The notes: generated by a model from the sequence alone, not told the origin. Positions 10,626-21,435 are shown, counted from the stretch's first letter. The stretch is 64,000 nucleotides of DNA from Paguma larvata (GCA_030068075.1 CM057825.1:120579434-120643433); one strand, 5' to 3'. Made by a program: numbers and translations.

Positions 10626-11049
10626 ACAAGATGGAATATAACTGAGTCAAACAATATGGACGTTTAGAAATGAAGATGGGAGCTTACTTCCTATGGTCTT
10701 ACAAAGTTCCTTCTGGCATGCAGGTGGGTAGCTGTACCTACGCTGTGGTGGTAAGAGAAGGCCACTATGGTACGTTAATGGCCTCCAAAGTCCCCGGCAA
10801 GGTTGTGGGTGCGGTGAAAGAAAACGTCCATGTTGGGCATTTCTCCATGATTTCCTCCTTGAATCAATAGGGTCAGGGTTAGTTATAAGAGCCTGACTAT
10901 GCGGCATGAGGGAACAGGATCCATCATTCCTTACGTCCTGGGTGTTCAGTCCTTTTGGCAACTGAGAGGCCCTCTCCCCCCAGAATGTAAGGGTGACTGG
11001 AGTGGCCAATCCAATTTAATGCTTTTGTAGAAAATTAAAAATCCACTAG
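10626..11049. other. Unique sequence, nothing recognised
   Basis: A 120-codon reverse frame at 10647-11009 and a 66-codon forward frame overlap here. Neither matches a family I know. Confidence 0.4.
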
Positions 11050-11470
11050 CATGGTGCTAAGGGCACTGGGGTCACAGGAATGAAAAATGACAATGGTTCT
11101 CAAGAACGTACAATCAACGGGTGGAATCTTGAAATTCTGTATTTAAGAATTTATTGAGGAGTGATTGAGGCAGAAATCAAGGGACAGAAGAGAATTCATG
11201 AAATTTTTGTTTGTGCTGCATCACAATATGAAATAGAGTGTTTGCGTAGCCTGTGCTTTGGACAGCACGGAGGAAGACATCGGTGTTATAAGACCCCAGG
11301 AGAAAGATGTCTTTGGAGGGTTGGTAGGGTTCAGGAAAAATGTCCCAAAGATGATGATTTTAACTAAATCTTGAAAGATGAGTGAGGAATTTTCCAGATG
11401 AGCAAGGACAAGAAGAGAGAGTCCTAGCAGAGGGAACAGCCTGTACTATGTTGAGGTAAAGAGGAACATG
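11050..11470 (-). mobile_element. L2 LINE fragment
   Basis: The plus strand shows 'gtgctaagggcactggggtcacagg' and later 'taaatcttgaaagatgagtgagg...cagagggaacagcctgtac', the reversed L2 3' region. The middle (11170-11330) is too diverged to align by eye. Confidence 0.6.
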
Positions 11471-11694
11471 TTGAAATCAGACAACATCAAGGAGTTAGTT
11501 ATATGTCCTCCTTGGTGGGGGGGGCGGTGTCTTCAGGTTGAGACCTCTGCTGGGGAGTGATGATGACCCACTGGAGGGTCACCAACAGGGTGGTGACCAT
11601 CAGATTTGAGGCAGATGGTTTGTTTGCTAGTTAGGTGGTTTCGGGGTCGTGGACTTGCTCGTAGGAACTCTTCCTCATCCCTGTGTCTTTTCTC

Positions 11695-11950
11695 TGGCTG
11701 TGTCCACTGCCTGTTTGTACTTCAAAAGTCATTTGAGGTGTCCTTTCTTCAGGTCAGGTGTCCACACAGGGTTAGGTACATGTTTTGCTCCTACAACATC
11801 AGGCTTATCCCTGGCAGAATTCTCACTACGTTGTTTTCTCATTATCTGCTCACAACCTACAGGTAGTTGAGCTCCAAGAGGTCTGAACTCATGTCTTACG
11901 TATCGTTGCTAATGCCTGGGCCTGCCTTGTTCATTAAGTTGGTTGAGTAA
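11695..11950 (+). mobile_element. L2 LINE fragment
   Basis: The sense pattern 'catttgaggtgtcctttcttcaggtcagg' then 'gtagttgagctccaagaggtctgaactcatgtcttac' ends at 'attaagttggttgag', a diverged L2 3' end. The stretch 11471-11694 to its left holds nothing recognised. Confidence 0.55.
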
Positions 11951-12059
11951 AATTACATACTATGGGCTAACCAGACTGCTGAGGACGAAGATTGTCTTTG
12001 ATAGAGGCAGACTGCATTCCTACACCTGGCCAGGCAATCTGCAAAGGCAAGGTCTCCAT

Positions 12060-12157
12060 CTCTAAGGCGTGGAACATAAGAATACTTTGCCTTTATTGGG
12101 TTATTGTGAGGATTAAAAGAGTTCATACATCGTTAGAAAAGTACTTGATAAACCATT
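12060..12157 (+). mobile_element. MIR SINE fragment
   Basis: 'tattgtgaggattaaaagagttcatac' followed by 'aaaagtacttgataaacc' is the conserved 3' half of MIR. The fragment ends where a tandem duplication begins. Confidence 0.6.
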
Positions 12158-12348
12158 CAGGTGTTTAATACATGTTTGTTGCTGGTGGCCTTGGTGACAA
12201 TGATGTCACCTGTTTGGGACAGAGGAAGGTAGGCAAGTAGGAGGAAGTTAGAATCAGGTGTTTAGTGTTTGTTGCTGGTGGCTTTGGTGACTATGATGTC
12301 ACCTGTTTGGGATAGAGGAGGGTGAGGCAAGCAGGAGGAAGTTAGAAT
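12158..12348. repeat. Two-copy tandem duplication, about 95-bp unit
   Basis: 12158-12254 and 12255-12348 are head-to-tail copies. Both begin CAGGTGTTTA, share TTTGTTGCTGGTGGC and GATGTCACCTGTTTGGGA, and end GGAGGAAGTTAGAAT. They differ by a few substitutions and a 3-base length change. Confidence 0.95.
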
Positions 12349-12617
12349 GGTTCAGGACCTTCCCATCATCCACAGCCAGATTTTACTGATGGACAGACTA
12401 GGTTATCTGTGTGCAGAAAGGGCAGAACACAGACATTAGGCTGAACAAGGTTTCCTCATCTCTAGCCTGAATTTGTTTGTGTTGAGGAGGTTCTGAGGGG
12501 CAGAGGGATGCTCAGTTAGGCCTGGGGTTAACCTTCTCATCCAGGGCATAAACAAAGGGCAAATGTTGGCGATAGGTGTCTCAAACTATTGAGCCAGCTG
12601 CCTGTGTTCTTCTAGAG

Positions 12618-12838
12618 CAGAGGCTGGAAATGCTTTCTCTACAGAGCCAAATGGCAAATACTTAGCCTTTACAGGGCAGACAGTCTCTGTTGCAACTACT
12701 TAACACTGCTATTAGAGCATGAAATGAGTCATAGATAATACAGAAATGAATGAGATGGTGGTGTTCCAATAAAACTATATTTACAAAACAAGCAGAGGGC
12801 CAGGTTTGGCCTGGCGGCTATAGTTTGGCAAACCCTAG
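12618..12838 (-). mobile_element. hAT-type DNA transposon fossil
   Basis: Same family as 4483-4695 but inverted: 'gagccaaatggcaaatactta', 'acagtctctgttgcaactactta', 'ccaataaaactatatttac', ending 'tagtttggcaaaccct'. Essentially full length. Confidence 0.75.
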
Positions 12839-13096
12839 TCCAGGGTCTTCAGAGCCTGGGGACATGGTGAGGGCTGCAGAGGGGCGGCTGCATATCTTAT
12901 TGTTTCACAATACTTTAAGGTCTCTTGTAGTGGCTGGAGTAGAATTAAAGCTGAAACTCTCCCTTCCTTGTATTTTCTGTGTTGGATACCTATAATTGGG
13001 AATTGACTAACTGATGTTATTTGGGGAGACGCCGTGTGTACCCCCAGCACTAGGATGCTGGTAGGGACCCTGTGGGGAGGTTAAAAACCAGGCTCT

Positions 13097-13322
13097 GGGG
13101 GCACCTGGGTGGCTCAGTTGGTTAAGCGGCTGACTTCGGCTCAGGTCATGATCCCACGGTCTGTGAGTTCGAGCCCCGCGTTGGGCTCTGTGCTGACGGC
13201 TTGGAGCCTGGAGCCTGCTTCAGATTCTGTATCCCCTTCTCTCTGTCCTTCCCCTGCTCATACTCTGTCTCTATGTCTCTCAAAAATAAATATACGTTAA
13301 AAAAATTAAAAAAAAAAAAACA
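13097..13322 (+). mobile_element. SINEC_Fc-type SINE, well preserved
   Basis: A complete head (GGGGGCACCTGGGTGGCTCA), B box GAGTTCGAGCCCCGCG, and a long A-tail. The flanks are duplicated imperfectly as ACCAGGCTCTGG (13087-13098) and ACCAGACTCTGG (13324-13335). It is inserted at the 5' part of a MIR. Confidence 0.97.
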
Positions 13323-13783
13323 CACCAGACTCTGGAGCCAGAAAGGCTTACATTCTAATTCCATCTCCACTTGTCATTGGGGTGGCCTTGAATGAGTTGC
13401 AGAATGTTTTTACAGCTTAGTTCCCTTATCTGTAGAATGAGGTAATAATACCACCTACCTTATAGGAATGTCGAGAACATTAAAGGAGGTAACACGGACA
13501 AAAAGATAAAAAGCAGGCTTCTCAACCTTGACCACTATTGACATTTTGGGTTGGATATTCTTTGTTTTGGGGAGGGGGAGGGTCCTGGGCATTGTGGAAT
13601 GTTTAGCAACATCCTGACCTCAACCTACTGGATGGTAGTGGCATCCCTCCCTCTAATTCTGACAACCAAAAATGTCTCCAGACCATATCAATGCTCACTG
13701 GGGGCCACAACTGTCCCCAGTTGAGGACAATTCGATCAGAAAAATGCCCGGCATTGGTAAGTGCCGATTCTTATTAGCAACTG
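13323..13783 (+). mobile_element. MIR SINE split by a MER20-type transposon
   Basis: The left part has 'gactctggagccagaaaggctta' and 'cccttatctgtagaatgaggtaataatacc'. The right part, after the insert at 13514-13733, resumes with 'atgcccggcattggtaagtgc'. Together they follow MIR consensus order. Confidence 0.75.
13514..13733 (-). mobile_element. MER20-type hAT transposon, near full length
   Basis: The order 'cttctcaaccttgaccactattgacattttggg', 'gtttagcaacatcctgacc', 'acaaccaaaaatgtctccagacc', 'cccagttgagg' matches the inverted MER20 consensus of about 219 bases. It carries no transposase and is fossil. Confidence 0.75.
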
Positions 13784-13884
13784 TTGAAATGTCAAATATT
13801 GAGGCTGGTGGTGCAGATTTTTATATATCCAGATAGCACAAAGTTTGGGATTTCTGAAGGCAAACACCAGATTTTGTATAATGA

Positions 13885-14000
13885 TAACATTAATAAAAGC
13901 GATGGCAGCCAACACACATTAGCCCTTACTGTGCGCTGTGTGCCAGGCACAGCTTCAAGCACATCATCTGTATCAACTTACCTAACCCTTTAGCAAATCC
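13885..14000 (-). mobile_element. MIR SINE fragment
   Basis: 'cacattagcccttactgtgcgctgtgtgccaggcacagcttcaagcac' is the conserved MIR core read in antisense. Confidence 0.65.
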
Positions 14001-15610
14001 AGAGAGGCAGATGCACAGGCTTCCCAGGGCTCCAGAAAACGCTGATACAGTGAAGGAAAGGCTTGAGCCTGGGGCAGATTTGGGGCCATGCTGTAAAGGG
14101 GTAAAGGGCTCCCCAAGATTTTGCAGACGCTGGCTCCTACGACCTGCAAGGACATAATGCCGCAAATGTGGCGAGCCCAGGAAAGCCAGGAAAATTCCCC
14201 GAGATTCTGCCCACCAGACTTGTCTCAGTGCTCCAACCATGACCCATGGAAGCCACATCCCTGGGGGCAGGGAAGTCCGGGTACAGGCAAAGCTTGATGA
14301 ATAAAGCTCAGTTTGGAAAAAAGAAAATCCCTTAGCTTCTTGATCAATTCACCGATTGCTTTCCCCAAACGCGGCCTTACCGAGCACACAAGAAGGAAGC
14401 TTTTTCTAAGACAGCCAACCTTTCCTGCAACTGAAGGCATGAAAGCTGAGTTTCTGGGACTCCACATTGGCTCAACTTTGGACTGAAACTGCTGGCTTCT
14501 CGTCTCCTCCTGGATGGCAGCAAGTTGTGCACAGGTGGTGGTTCTGGAAGCTCTCCCTCTCCTCAGGGATGCTCCGAGCTGGGAAAGCAGTGTCCTTTTT
14601 ATTCCTTACCATAAGATGGCACTCCCATGCCTGCACTAGGAGCTAGGCTGGCTGGAGAGAGGCTCTTTGGACGACAGCACCAGCAGAAAGCCGCTGCTCT
14701 CAACTGTATTTACTTTACCTTGCTATGCTAACAAGATGCAGATTTTATTCCAAATGCTTAAATGTTACCGAGTTTGCCAAGGATTTTTGCCTGAATCTGA
14801 GAAAGAGGACCGATGTTCAGGACCAAGGCGAGATGAGAAGCAGGGGGGAGGGTGGAAGGAACAGAAAAGCTTACCCATCCCGACTTGGTTCAGCTCTTCG
14901 GCCTCCATGTATTTATGCATTTCGTGTGAACACACTGCAGTGCAGGTTTCTCTGGGACTGTGGCTCACAGAGAATCCTGTTCTCTGGCTTCAGTTCTGCG
15001 GAAAGCTATTCTGCTGTTTGTGGTGCGGCCGGGATGAGGGATTGCAGAAGCGGAGAGGGCGCTGCCCAAGCTAGGGTTTGGTTTCTGTCAAGTTTCTGAT
15101 CCCTTGATTGAATCTCTTTCCTGCTGATTGATGATAATCTGAAACCTCGTGTCATTCAGGATCCAGTTGCCCTCGAAGGTGAGACCGCAAGTCCTCACCA
15201 TGTCGATGATTGAGGGCTACGTCCCTGTCCGCCCAAGTGAAAACCTTCCCCTTTCCAAGTCCAGCGGGGATTCTTGGATCTTTCGAGTTGTAGGAAAGAG
15301 GAGGTGCCAGAGAGACTGGTTGTCCCCTTGGGCCACTCTCCTGCCTGTCATTGCTTCAGAGAGCCCAGATCCTCAGGTGCTGGGGATGCCCAAAGGACTT
15401 CGGGTTTCACAGAGTTTCTCCTACTTTCTCTCTCTGTGCTTTCTTGGGAGCTGGGAAGCCTCAATATTTGATCGAATGGATGGAGGGTGGGTAGATGGGT
15501 GGACAGAAGAATAATGGAATCCCCCTCTCGTTGCCTGAGAGGGCACTGTATAATTTCGTACCAGACAAGCAGCTGGAATTTTGATCTTTTATTAAGAAAA
15601 TTAAAGATCA
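14001..15610. other. Long unique stretch, nothing recognised
   Basis: About 1.6 kb without interspersed repeats that I can see. Frames at 14667-15074 (135 codons), 14725-15099 and 15149-15514 overlap in different phases and show no known domain. A mirrored acceptor/donor pair near 15158-15180 would give an implausibly tiny exon. Confidence 0.45.
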
Positions 15611-15700
15611 TGTTAATGGGTTCTGTCCTTAAGAGGCTTAGTCTTACAGGAATTTGACACATGCCGGTAATTATTAAATAACCATAAAAAACTACTGGCC
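15611..15700 (-). mobile_element. L2-like fragment
   Basis: 'gtccttaagaggcttagtcttacagg' resembles the reversed L2 'ggagcttacagtc' region. The AT-rich sequence from there to 15890 is not recognised. Confidence 0.35.
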
Positions 15701-15890
15701 ATTGGGTACCTGCTATATACCAAGTTTATATTTATATAACCTACGTATACTTATAATGTGTATCAAACTATTTTTATACTTACATGCTCTTACATATAAC
15801 TTAAATAGAAACTTCGAGAAGTAATATATATTTACATTTTCTTAAAAGAAGTCTGATATGTAGTGCAGTGGTTATTGCCACGTTTTTCTA

Positions 15891-16107
15891 TTTTCTTTTC
15901 TATTTTAATGTTTATTTATTTATTGTTGAGAGAGAGAGTGCACACACAAGCAGGGGAGTAGCAGAGAGAGGGAGACCCAGAATCCGAAGCAGGCTCCAGG
16001 CTCTGAGCTGTCAGCACAGAGCCTGACGTGGGGCTCAAACTCATGAACCAAGAGGTCACCACCTGAGCCGAAGTCAGATGCTTAACCGACTGAACAACCA
16101 GGGTCCC
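15891..16107 (-). mobile_element. SINEC_Fc-type SINE
   Basis: The tail is at the left (TTTTAATGTTTATTTATT) and the head at the right. 'ccacg...tttttct' sequence on both sides (about 15878 and 16111) suggests an imperfect target duplication. Confidence 0.95.
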
Positions 16108-16299
16108 TGACCACGATGTTTTTCTTAGCATTCATTGCTTCCTTTCTCCTTCCTAATAAAATTCTGATTTTTTCAGTTATTCCCCATCCCCCTCCCCACT
16201 CAGCAGATCCGTCCTTTCCCAGTTCCATGGTGGGTCCTATATAGTCTAAGCCATTGATGGTAAGTCCAACCCTCTGGCCAGTGTTTGTTTCCACAACTG

Positions 16300-16900
16300 G
16301 GCTTAATGCAATTAATACGCAGCACCCTTCTGGATACTATTACTGATCTGAGACTGGATATGTGACCCGCATTGGTGCCATCAGTCTAGGAGGAACACCC
16401 CACCATCACCCAAATGGTGGGAAAGCTTGCTGCCTTCCGGGGGTATGCACAGTGAAGCCCGTAGCTGACAGCTTTCTTTAGAGAGAAATTGCCTTTAGGA
16501 TGACATTGAAGCCTGGCTGGTGGAGCAGTGATACGGAAAGAACCCAGGTTCTTAATGACATCATTGAGCGGCTGAATCAGTAGCCCTGAAACCTACTTAA
16601 CCTCTTGGCTTTCTGTTAAAAAAATTTTTTTAATGCTTATTGAGAGAGAGAGAGACACAGAATTCGAGCAAGCGAGGGGCAGAGAGAGGAAGACACAGAA
16701 TCCAAAGCAGGCTCCAGGCTCTGAGCTGTCAGCACAGAGCCCGACATGGGGCTCGAACCCATGAACTCAGAGATCATGACCTGAGCCGAAGTCAGATGCT
16801 TCACTGACTGAGCCACCGAGATGCCCCTGGGCTTCCTATTAAATGAGATATATTACAGAACACCTTTATGTTTAAGCCAGATGAATTTGGTATTTCAGCT
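16300..16900 (+). mobile_element. MaLR/ERVL-class LTR, interrupted by a SINE
   Basis: The 3' part shows 'cttaatgacatcattgagcggctgaatcag', 'gaaacctacttaacctcttgg' and, after the SINE, 'aatgagatatatta...gtttaagccag'. This is the sense order of the 3' third of MLT1-like LTRs. The left limit is uncertain. Confidence 0.55.
16620..16827 (-). mobile_element. SINEC_Fc-type SINE with target duplication
   Basis: The flanks TTGGCTTTCTGTTAA (16605-16619) and TGGGCTTCCTATTAA (16828-16842) are an imperfect 15-base duplication inside the LTR. Confidence 0.95.
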
Positions 16901-16959
16901 GTTTTTAGGAACATGATTGCTTTCATTAACAAAAAGGAAACAGATATTCAAAGAGGTCA

Positions 16960-17075
16960 ACAATGACAGCAGTGTCAAAAACAACAAAATAACATTAAGT
17001 GACAAAGGCAGGACTAGAACCCTGGGGGGGTGTCCAACCTGATGGTCTACACTCCATGCTTTGGATCCAAGCCCA
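16960..17075 (-). mobile_element. Probable MIR fragment
   Basis: 'ttaagtgacaaaggcaggactagaaccc' followed by 'tggtctacactccatgctt' resembles antisense MIR. Weak. Confidence 0.4.
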
Positions 17076-17837
17076 TGGAGTTGCCTCCCACTGAAAACAA
17101 TGCAGAAAGTGTTTGAAAGAAAGCCAGGAAAGGAAAGAGGAAAGGAAAGAAATTTTAACCAGGGAAGGAAAACATTGGAGACTATTGAATGAAGCTCATT
17201 ATTCGCATAGAATGTGAGACAATAGACATGTCAACAGAGGGAAAAACTGGTTAGCTACAATCTCTGGTGGAGACCATAGTTCTACTATAAACTTTGATAA
17301 ATTTCATAAGACTTGAGATTTGATAGAAACTAAAATTGATGCCTTTGTCCATTTTGGGAGGGAATGCTCTCTCCTTTTTTTTGCCACTTCCTCCTCTCTC
17401 CCCCTTGTTCTGTGATTAAGGCATGAGAAGAGATGATTTTTCTATTTAAAACCAAAAGAAAAAAGCCCAAATCCCCAATGCCTTTTTAGTCCAGAATGAA
17501 GGACAAATTGACAACTGATGACAGCTTGATTTTAGCCTTGCTCCTGCCTCTTGGAGTATGACTTCTTGGACCTTTGCCCAAAGTCAGATTTGTCTGTCAC
17601 TTTGGATGCTGGAAAGAAGCTTTGCAAAAAGTACTCTTGGGGAACTTGCTGACCAAGTGAACGAATGATACCGTATGGGGCTGAAATCTGCTGAGAGATG
17701 AGGTTAAGTGAAACTTTGATTGTCAGAAACAGCAAGTAACTTTCCGGGAAAAAGCAGCAGTTTTATTCAAGTAATGGGTGCCACGGCATGCCGGGAGACC
17801 TTACGTTTTTAATTTTGAAACACTTTGAAAATACAGA
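17076..17837. other. Unique sequence, nothing recognised
   Basis: A short purine run lies at 17125-17155. The rest shows no known repeat or exon. Confidence 0.4.
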
Positions 17838-18590
17838 GAGCTCGAATACACATTTCTCTAATGAAGACATGAAGTGGTACACAACAGATGTTCAACATCG
17901 TCATTAGGGAAAGGTCAAGCAAAACAACAAGGAAACGCAACTTCGCACCTATTAGGACGGCGATTATTAAGAAAAGGGAGAACATTAAGCTTTGGCAAAG
18001 ACGTGGAGAAACTGGAAGCTGTGTGCATTGCTGGTGGACATGTAAGATGGCACAGCTGCCGTGGAAAATAGCATGGTGGTGCCTCAAACAATTACGCATG
18101 AGTTACCATACGATCTAGCCATTCCATTTGTAGGTATGTATCGCAAAAAATGGAAGACAGGGCCTCGAAAGAGATAGCTGTATGCCAGTGTCTACGGCAG
18201 CATCATTCACAAGAGCCAGCTGTGGAAACCACCACACTGTCCATCAACAGAAGAATGGATAAACCAAAAGTGGTCTCTCTATATAAAGGAATATTATTTA
18301 GCCAGAAAGAGGGATGGGATTCTGACACCTGCTACAGCGGGGATGAAAACGTTGTCCTAAGGGAAATAAGCCAACATAAAAGGACAAATATTGTATGACT
18401 CCGTGTGTATGAAATAATTAGAATGGGCAAATTGTTAGGGACCGAAGGGAGATGAGGGGGCCAAGGGAAAGGGGAAGGGGGGGTTGTTGTGCAATGGGTA
18501 CGGTTTTTCTGGAGGGTGATGATAAAGTTTTAGAAATAGTGATGAAGGTTGCACAACCCTGTGAACATAATTAATAACGTTTAAAGCAAA
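17838..18590 (+). mobile_element. L1 (L1MA/L1MB-like) ORF2 end and 3' UTR
   Basis: Recognisable L1 blocks in order: 'catttctctaatgaagacat', 'attaggacggcgattatta', 'gctttggcaaagacgtggagaaactgg', 'gtccatcaacagaagaatggataaac', 'ggaatattatttagcc', 'gggaaataagccaacataaaaggacaaat'. The reading frame is broken by many stops and shifts. It is 5'-truncated and inactive. Confidence 0.85.
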
Positions 18591-18599
18591 ATATAGAAA

Positions 18600-18720
18600 A
18601 ATACTAAAAAACATAGAAAAAAAGAAATAGCAGCAGGATAGATAACGATCGCCCATGCCCTCATTGGGTGCAAAGAACAAATACTAATATTTTATCATAT
18701 TTAGCCTAGATATTTACGCT
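18600..18720 (-). mobile_element. Old L1 (L1ME-like) remnant
   Basis: 'gataacgatcgcccatgcc' to 'caaatactaatattttatcatat' follows the antisense old-L1 pattern weakly. It may be one element with the piece at 19315-19625. Confidence 0.4.
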
Positions 18721-19314
18721 GCGGAAGTTATTCCTCCAAAGCACACGTGATGAATGCCATTTGGACCCCGAGGCCGGTCCGAGTCCCCATGCTTCTACAG
18801 TGGACGGTCTCCATGCATCTTGATGGCGTGACCCTCAAAAGCCTGCATCGCTCAGCTTCTCGCGAGGAGAACTTTCGCCAGGGGAAACGGAGCCTGCTCT
18901 CTGTCCACAAGGCAATCCAAAAGGGTCCAGAGAAGCAATGCCCGGAGGTCATCCCTCAAACAATGAGATGGCAATTAGGAAAAAAAAATCTCAGATTCCT
19001 CATCTCTTCATGGATTGAGTCTGAAGCATACTCCCGTGGGGCTCTTCAGAGGGTCCCCAGTGAGACCGTGTTGCCACAGCAGTAACTCTGTGATTCACAC
19101 ACGATTTATTGCCTTTTCTCCCCTTCCTGTCTTTCTTTCCCCACTTCTTACAATTGCCACCCTGGAAAAACTCCTTATCTCAGGCTCCGTTTTGAGAAGA
19201 ACCCAAACTAGGAGGTCCTCTTCCTTCTCATTCCCTCCTTCGTTCATAAGAAGCAATCATTTCCATGAAGTTAGGGTAAACACTCCTTTTTACACTTGTG
19301 CTAACACATTGACA
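18721..19314. other. Unique stretch with a CpG-rich patch
   Basis: No repeat recognised. 18725-18905 holds about a dozen CpGs by hand count, high for this window outside the main island. A 112-codon frame at 18747-19085 has no known domain. Confidence 0.45.
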
Positions 19315-19625
19315 TACGCTTGAATGGGTTTTAAATAATTTTATGAATGGTATCAGCGTGTGTGTATGCAAGTCTGCAAACTTGCTTTTCTCACTCAATA
19401 TGTTTTCGAGATTGCTCCACGTGATAATACAGATCTGGGTCCCCATTGTTACTTCTCCGTGTGATTTTAACCATTGTGGATCGAACCCCCACAGTGAGCA
19501 TTTTTCTTTTCCCATATATTTTGCTATTACAGACAGTGTTTCACTGAGCACCCTCATACCCTTATTTTAAAGAAATGCATTTTAAAGAAGTGGAATTGTT
19601 GGATTGTAGAGTATGCAGGAACAAT
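19315..19625 (-). mobile_element. Old L1 (L1ME-like) remnant
   Basis: 'gcaaacttgcttttctcactcaatatgttttcgagattgctccacgtg' and 'gaagtggaattgttggattg' match the antisense 3' region of old L1 families. Confidence 0.6.
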
Positions 19626-19654
19626 GACTTTTACAAAGTGTGTAACAAAGTGTG

Positions 19655-20430
19655 TATGTGCACATAACAGAACACTAACGACTTAAAAATGAACAGCGCA
19701 CTGTCCCTGCCTACATTCTCAATGTCGTGCAACCACTACCTCTTCTGGGTTCCAAACATTTCCAGCACTCAAAAAGGAGTCCATATTCAGTAGCAGGCAT
19801 TCCCCATTATTCCCCCTCCCCCTCCCGCCACTGGCAAGCACTGTTCAACTTTCTATCTCTACCATGTGCCCGTTCTGGGTATTTCATGTAAATTAAATTA
19901 TCCATTGTATCACCTTGTATATCTGGTCTCTTTCGCTGGCCATGTTTTTTTCTTCTTAATGTTTATTTATTTTTGACAGAGAGAGAGACAGAATGCAGCA
20001 GGGAAGGGGCGGAGAGAGAGGGAGACTCAGAATCCAAAGCAGGCTCCAGGCTCTGAGCTGTCAGCACAGAGTCCGATGTGAGGCTCGAACCCACGAACCA
20101 TAAGATCATGACCTCAGCTGAAGTTGGACGCTTAACCAACTGAGCCACCCAGGCGCCCCTCCCCGGGCATGCTTTCAAGGTTCGTCCATGTTGCAGCTTC
20201 TATCAGAGCGCTATTTTTTTACTTCTCAGAAACATCCCATTATATGTAAATATCACATTTTGTGATTCCATCAGCTGTTGCTGGACACTGGGCCTGTACC
20301 CACCTTTCGGCTATTGTAAATAGCGCTGCAACAGACACGCGTGTACCGGCAGGTGTTTGAAGACCTGTTTTCAATCCTTTGGGGCATATACCGTACACAG
20401 TAACTTCTACATCAGAAAGCTTGGCACGGT
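19655..20430 (-). mobile_element. L1M 3' UTR, interrupted by a SINE
   Basis: The antisense series 'cgtgcaaccactacctcttc', 'aaaaaggagtccatattcagtagcaggcattcccc', 'ctctaccatgtgcccgttctggg', then beyond the SINE 'gctttcaaggttcgtccatgttgcagc' and 'ggctattgtaaatagcgctgc'. The same family occurs at 44915-45210. Confidence 0.8.
19948..20159 (-). mobile_element. SINEC_Fc-type SINE, well preserved
   Basis: A complete head ending GAGCCACCCAGGCGCCCCT at the right, with TTAATGTTTATTTATTTTTGA at the tail side. It splits the L1M remnant. Confidence 0.97.
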
Positions 20431-20719
20431 TGGGTCGAAACCATCTGTGGTCAACCGCGTCTCTGTCTGAAACGCGGGGCTGACCACCGGCAGCTAGACC
20501 CGAGACAGAGATCATTGAGGTGCTAGAGTTGGAAACTCACGCGCATTAGTTTAAGAGAAGTGGTTTATGGGAAGGATACAAGAGGACGTCCCATCGATGT
20601 CCAAAGATTGAAAACAAAGCACAGGGCAGCCCCAAGAAAGCGGGGTTGCAAAGGTCAGCGGTAGGGCTAATAAGCCCTTAGTCACTCATACAGTTCCCTC
20701 CTTCTCTCTACAGCCCAGG

Positions 20720-20859
20720 TCTCTTAACTTGCCCGGCAAACTTTCATGACTCTGGGCCTTTGGTCATGCTCCTCCTCATCTGTTAAGCAGAGTTAAGTGA
20801 CCAGGCTATTGTGACGACTGGATGAGTCACCTGTAAAGCACTTAACATGAGGCTTAACC
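20720..20859 (+). mobile_element. MIR SINE fragment
   Basis: 'cctcatctgttaagcagagttaag' then 'ctattgtgacgactggatgagtcacctgtaaagcacttaac' follows the MIR 3' half. A SINE inserted at its end. The preceding 20431-20719 holds nothing recognised but is CpG-richer than average. Confidence 0.6.
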
Positions 20860-21058
20860 GGGGGCGCCTGGGGGGCTCAGTCAGCGAAGCATCCGACTTC
20901 GGCTCAGGTCATGATCTCACAGTTGGTGAGTTCAGGCCCCGCATTCAGGCTCTTCCAGCTTCAGATCCTCTGTTCCCCTCTCTCTCCGCCCCTTCCCTGC
21001 TTGTACTTTTTCTCTCTCGAAAATAAATAAACATTAAAAAAAAAAGAGAGAGAAAAAA
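20860..21058 (+). mobile_element. SINEC_Fc-type SINE, internally deleted
   Basis: An intact head (GGGGGCGCCTGGGGGGCTCA) and tail, but the middle jumps from 'cattcaggctct' to 'tccagcttcag', losing about 20 bases of the usual CTGTGCTGACAGCTCAGAGC region. Confidence 0.93.
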
Positions 21059-21149
21059 CCATGGGGCTTTACTAATGTTCCTTCCTGGCCTCCCCGCGAC
21101 TTACCACTCCACGACCTCTGTTAATTTGAACACTTAACTCCATGCGGGA

Positions 21150-21345
21150 CAACCAGTAGCATGAACTTGGGGGCCAGACTGCATTTTTATGAATCCCGTC
21201 CGCACTTCTCCGGTGGTCTCTGACAAGCGCCCGGACTTGTATGCATCTGTAGAATGAGAGTATCGACCTAGCGGACCTCACAGTGCTGTAGCGAGGCTCA
21301 AATGAGCTAATGTAGGCACAGCTTCTAGAAGCTGCCTGGCAGCAG
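21150..21345 (+). mobile_element. MIR SINE, diverged
   Basis: 'tgtagaatgagagtatcgacctagcggacctcacagtgctgtagcgaggctcaaatgagctaatg' corresponds to the MIR middle and 3' end. Confidence 0.55.
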
Positions 21346-21349
21346 CCTC

Positions 21350-21435
21350 GTCCCAACACATTATCTGTCTTAACCCTCAGGACAACAGTGCATTTTACAG
21401 AAAAGGAGACTGAGGTCAGAGGGGACCCAGGAGGT
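21350..21435 (-). mobile_element. MIR/L2-like fragment
   Basis: 'taaccctcaggacaacagtgcattttacagaaaaggagactgaggtcag' is the common antisense MIR motif series. Confidence 0.5.

Noticed and set aside
13097..13180. tRNA gene suggested by A-box and B-box
   Set aside because: It is the tRNA-derived head of a SINE, followed by the SINE body and A-tail. No acceptor-stem closure. The same applies to every other SINE head here.
15158..15180. Tiny exon between TCATTCAG and GAAG|GTGAGA
   Set aside because: The donor is good, but the exon would be about 20 bases and the acceptor has no polypyrimidine tract.
17838..18590. Active L1 or reverse-transcriptase gene
   Set aside because: It is 5'-truncated with many frame disruptions; only the ORF2 end and 3' UTR remain.
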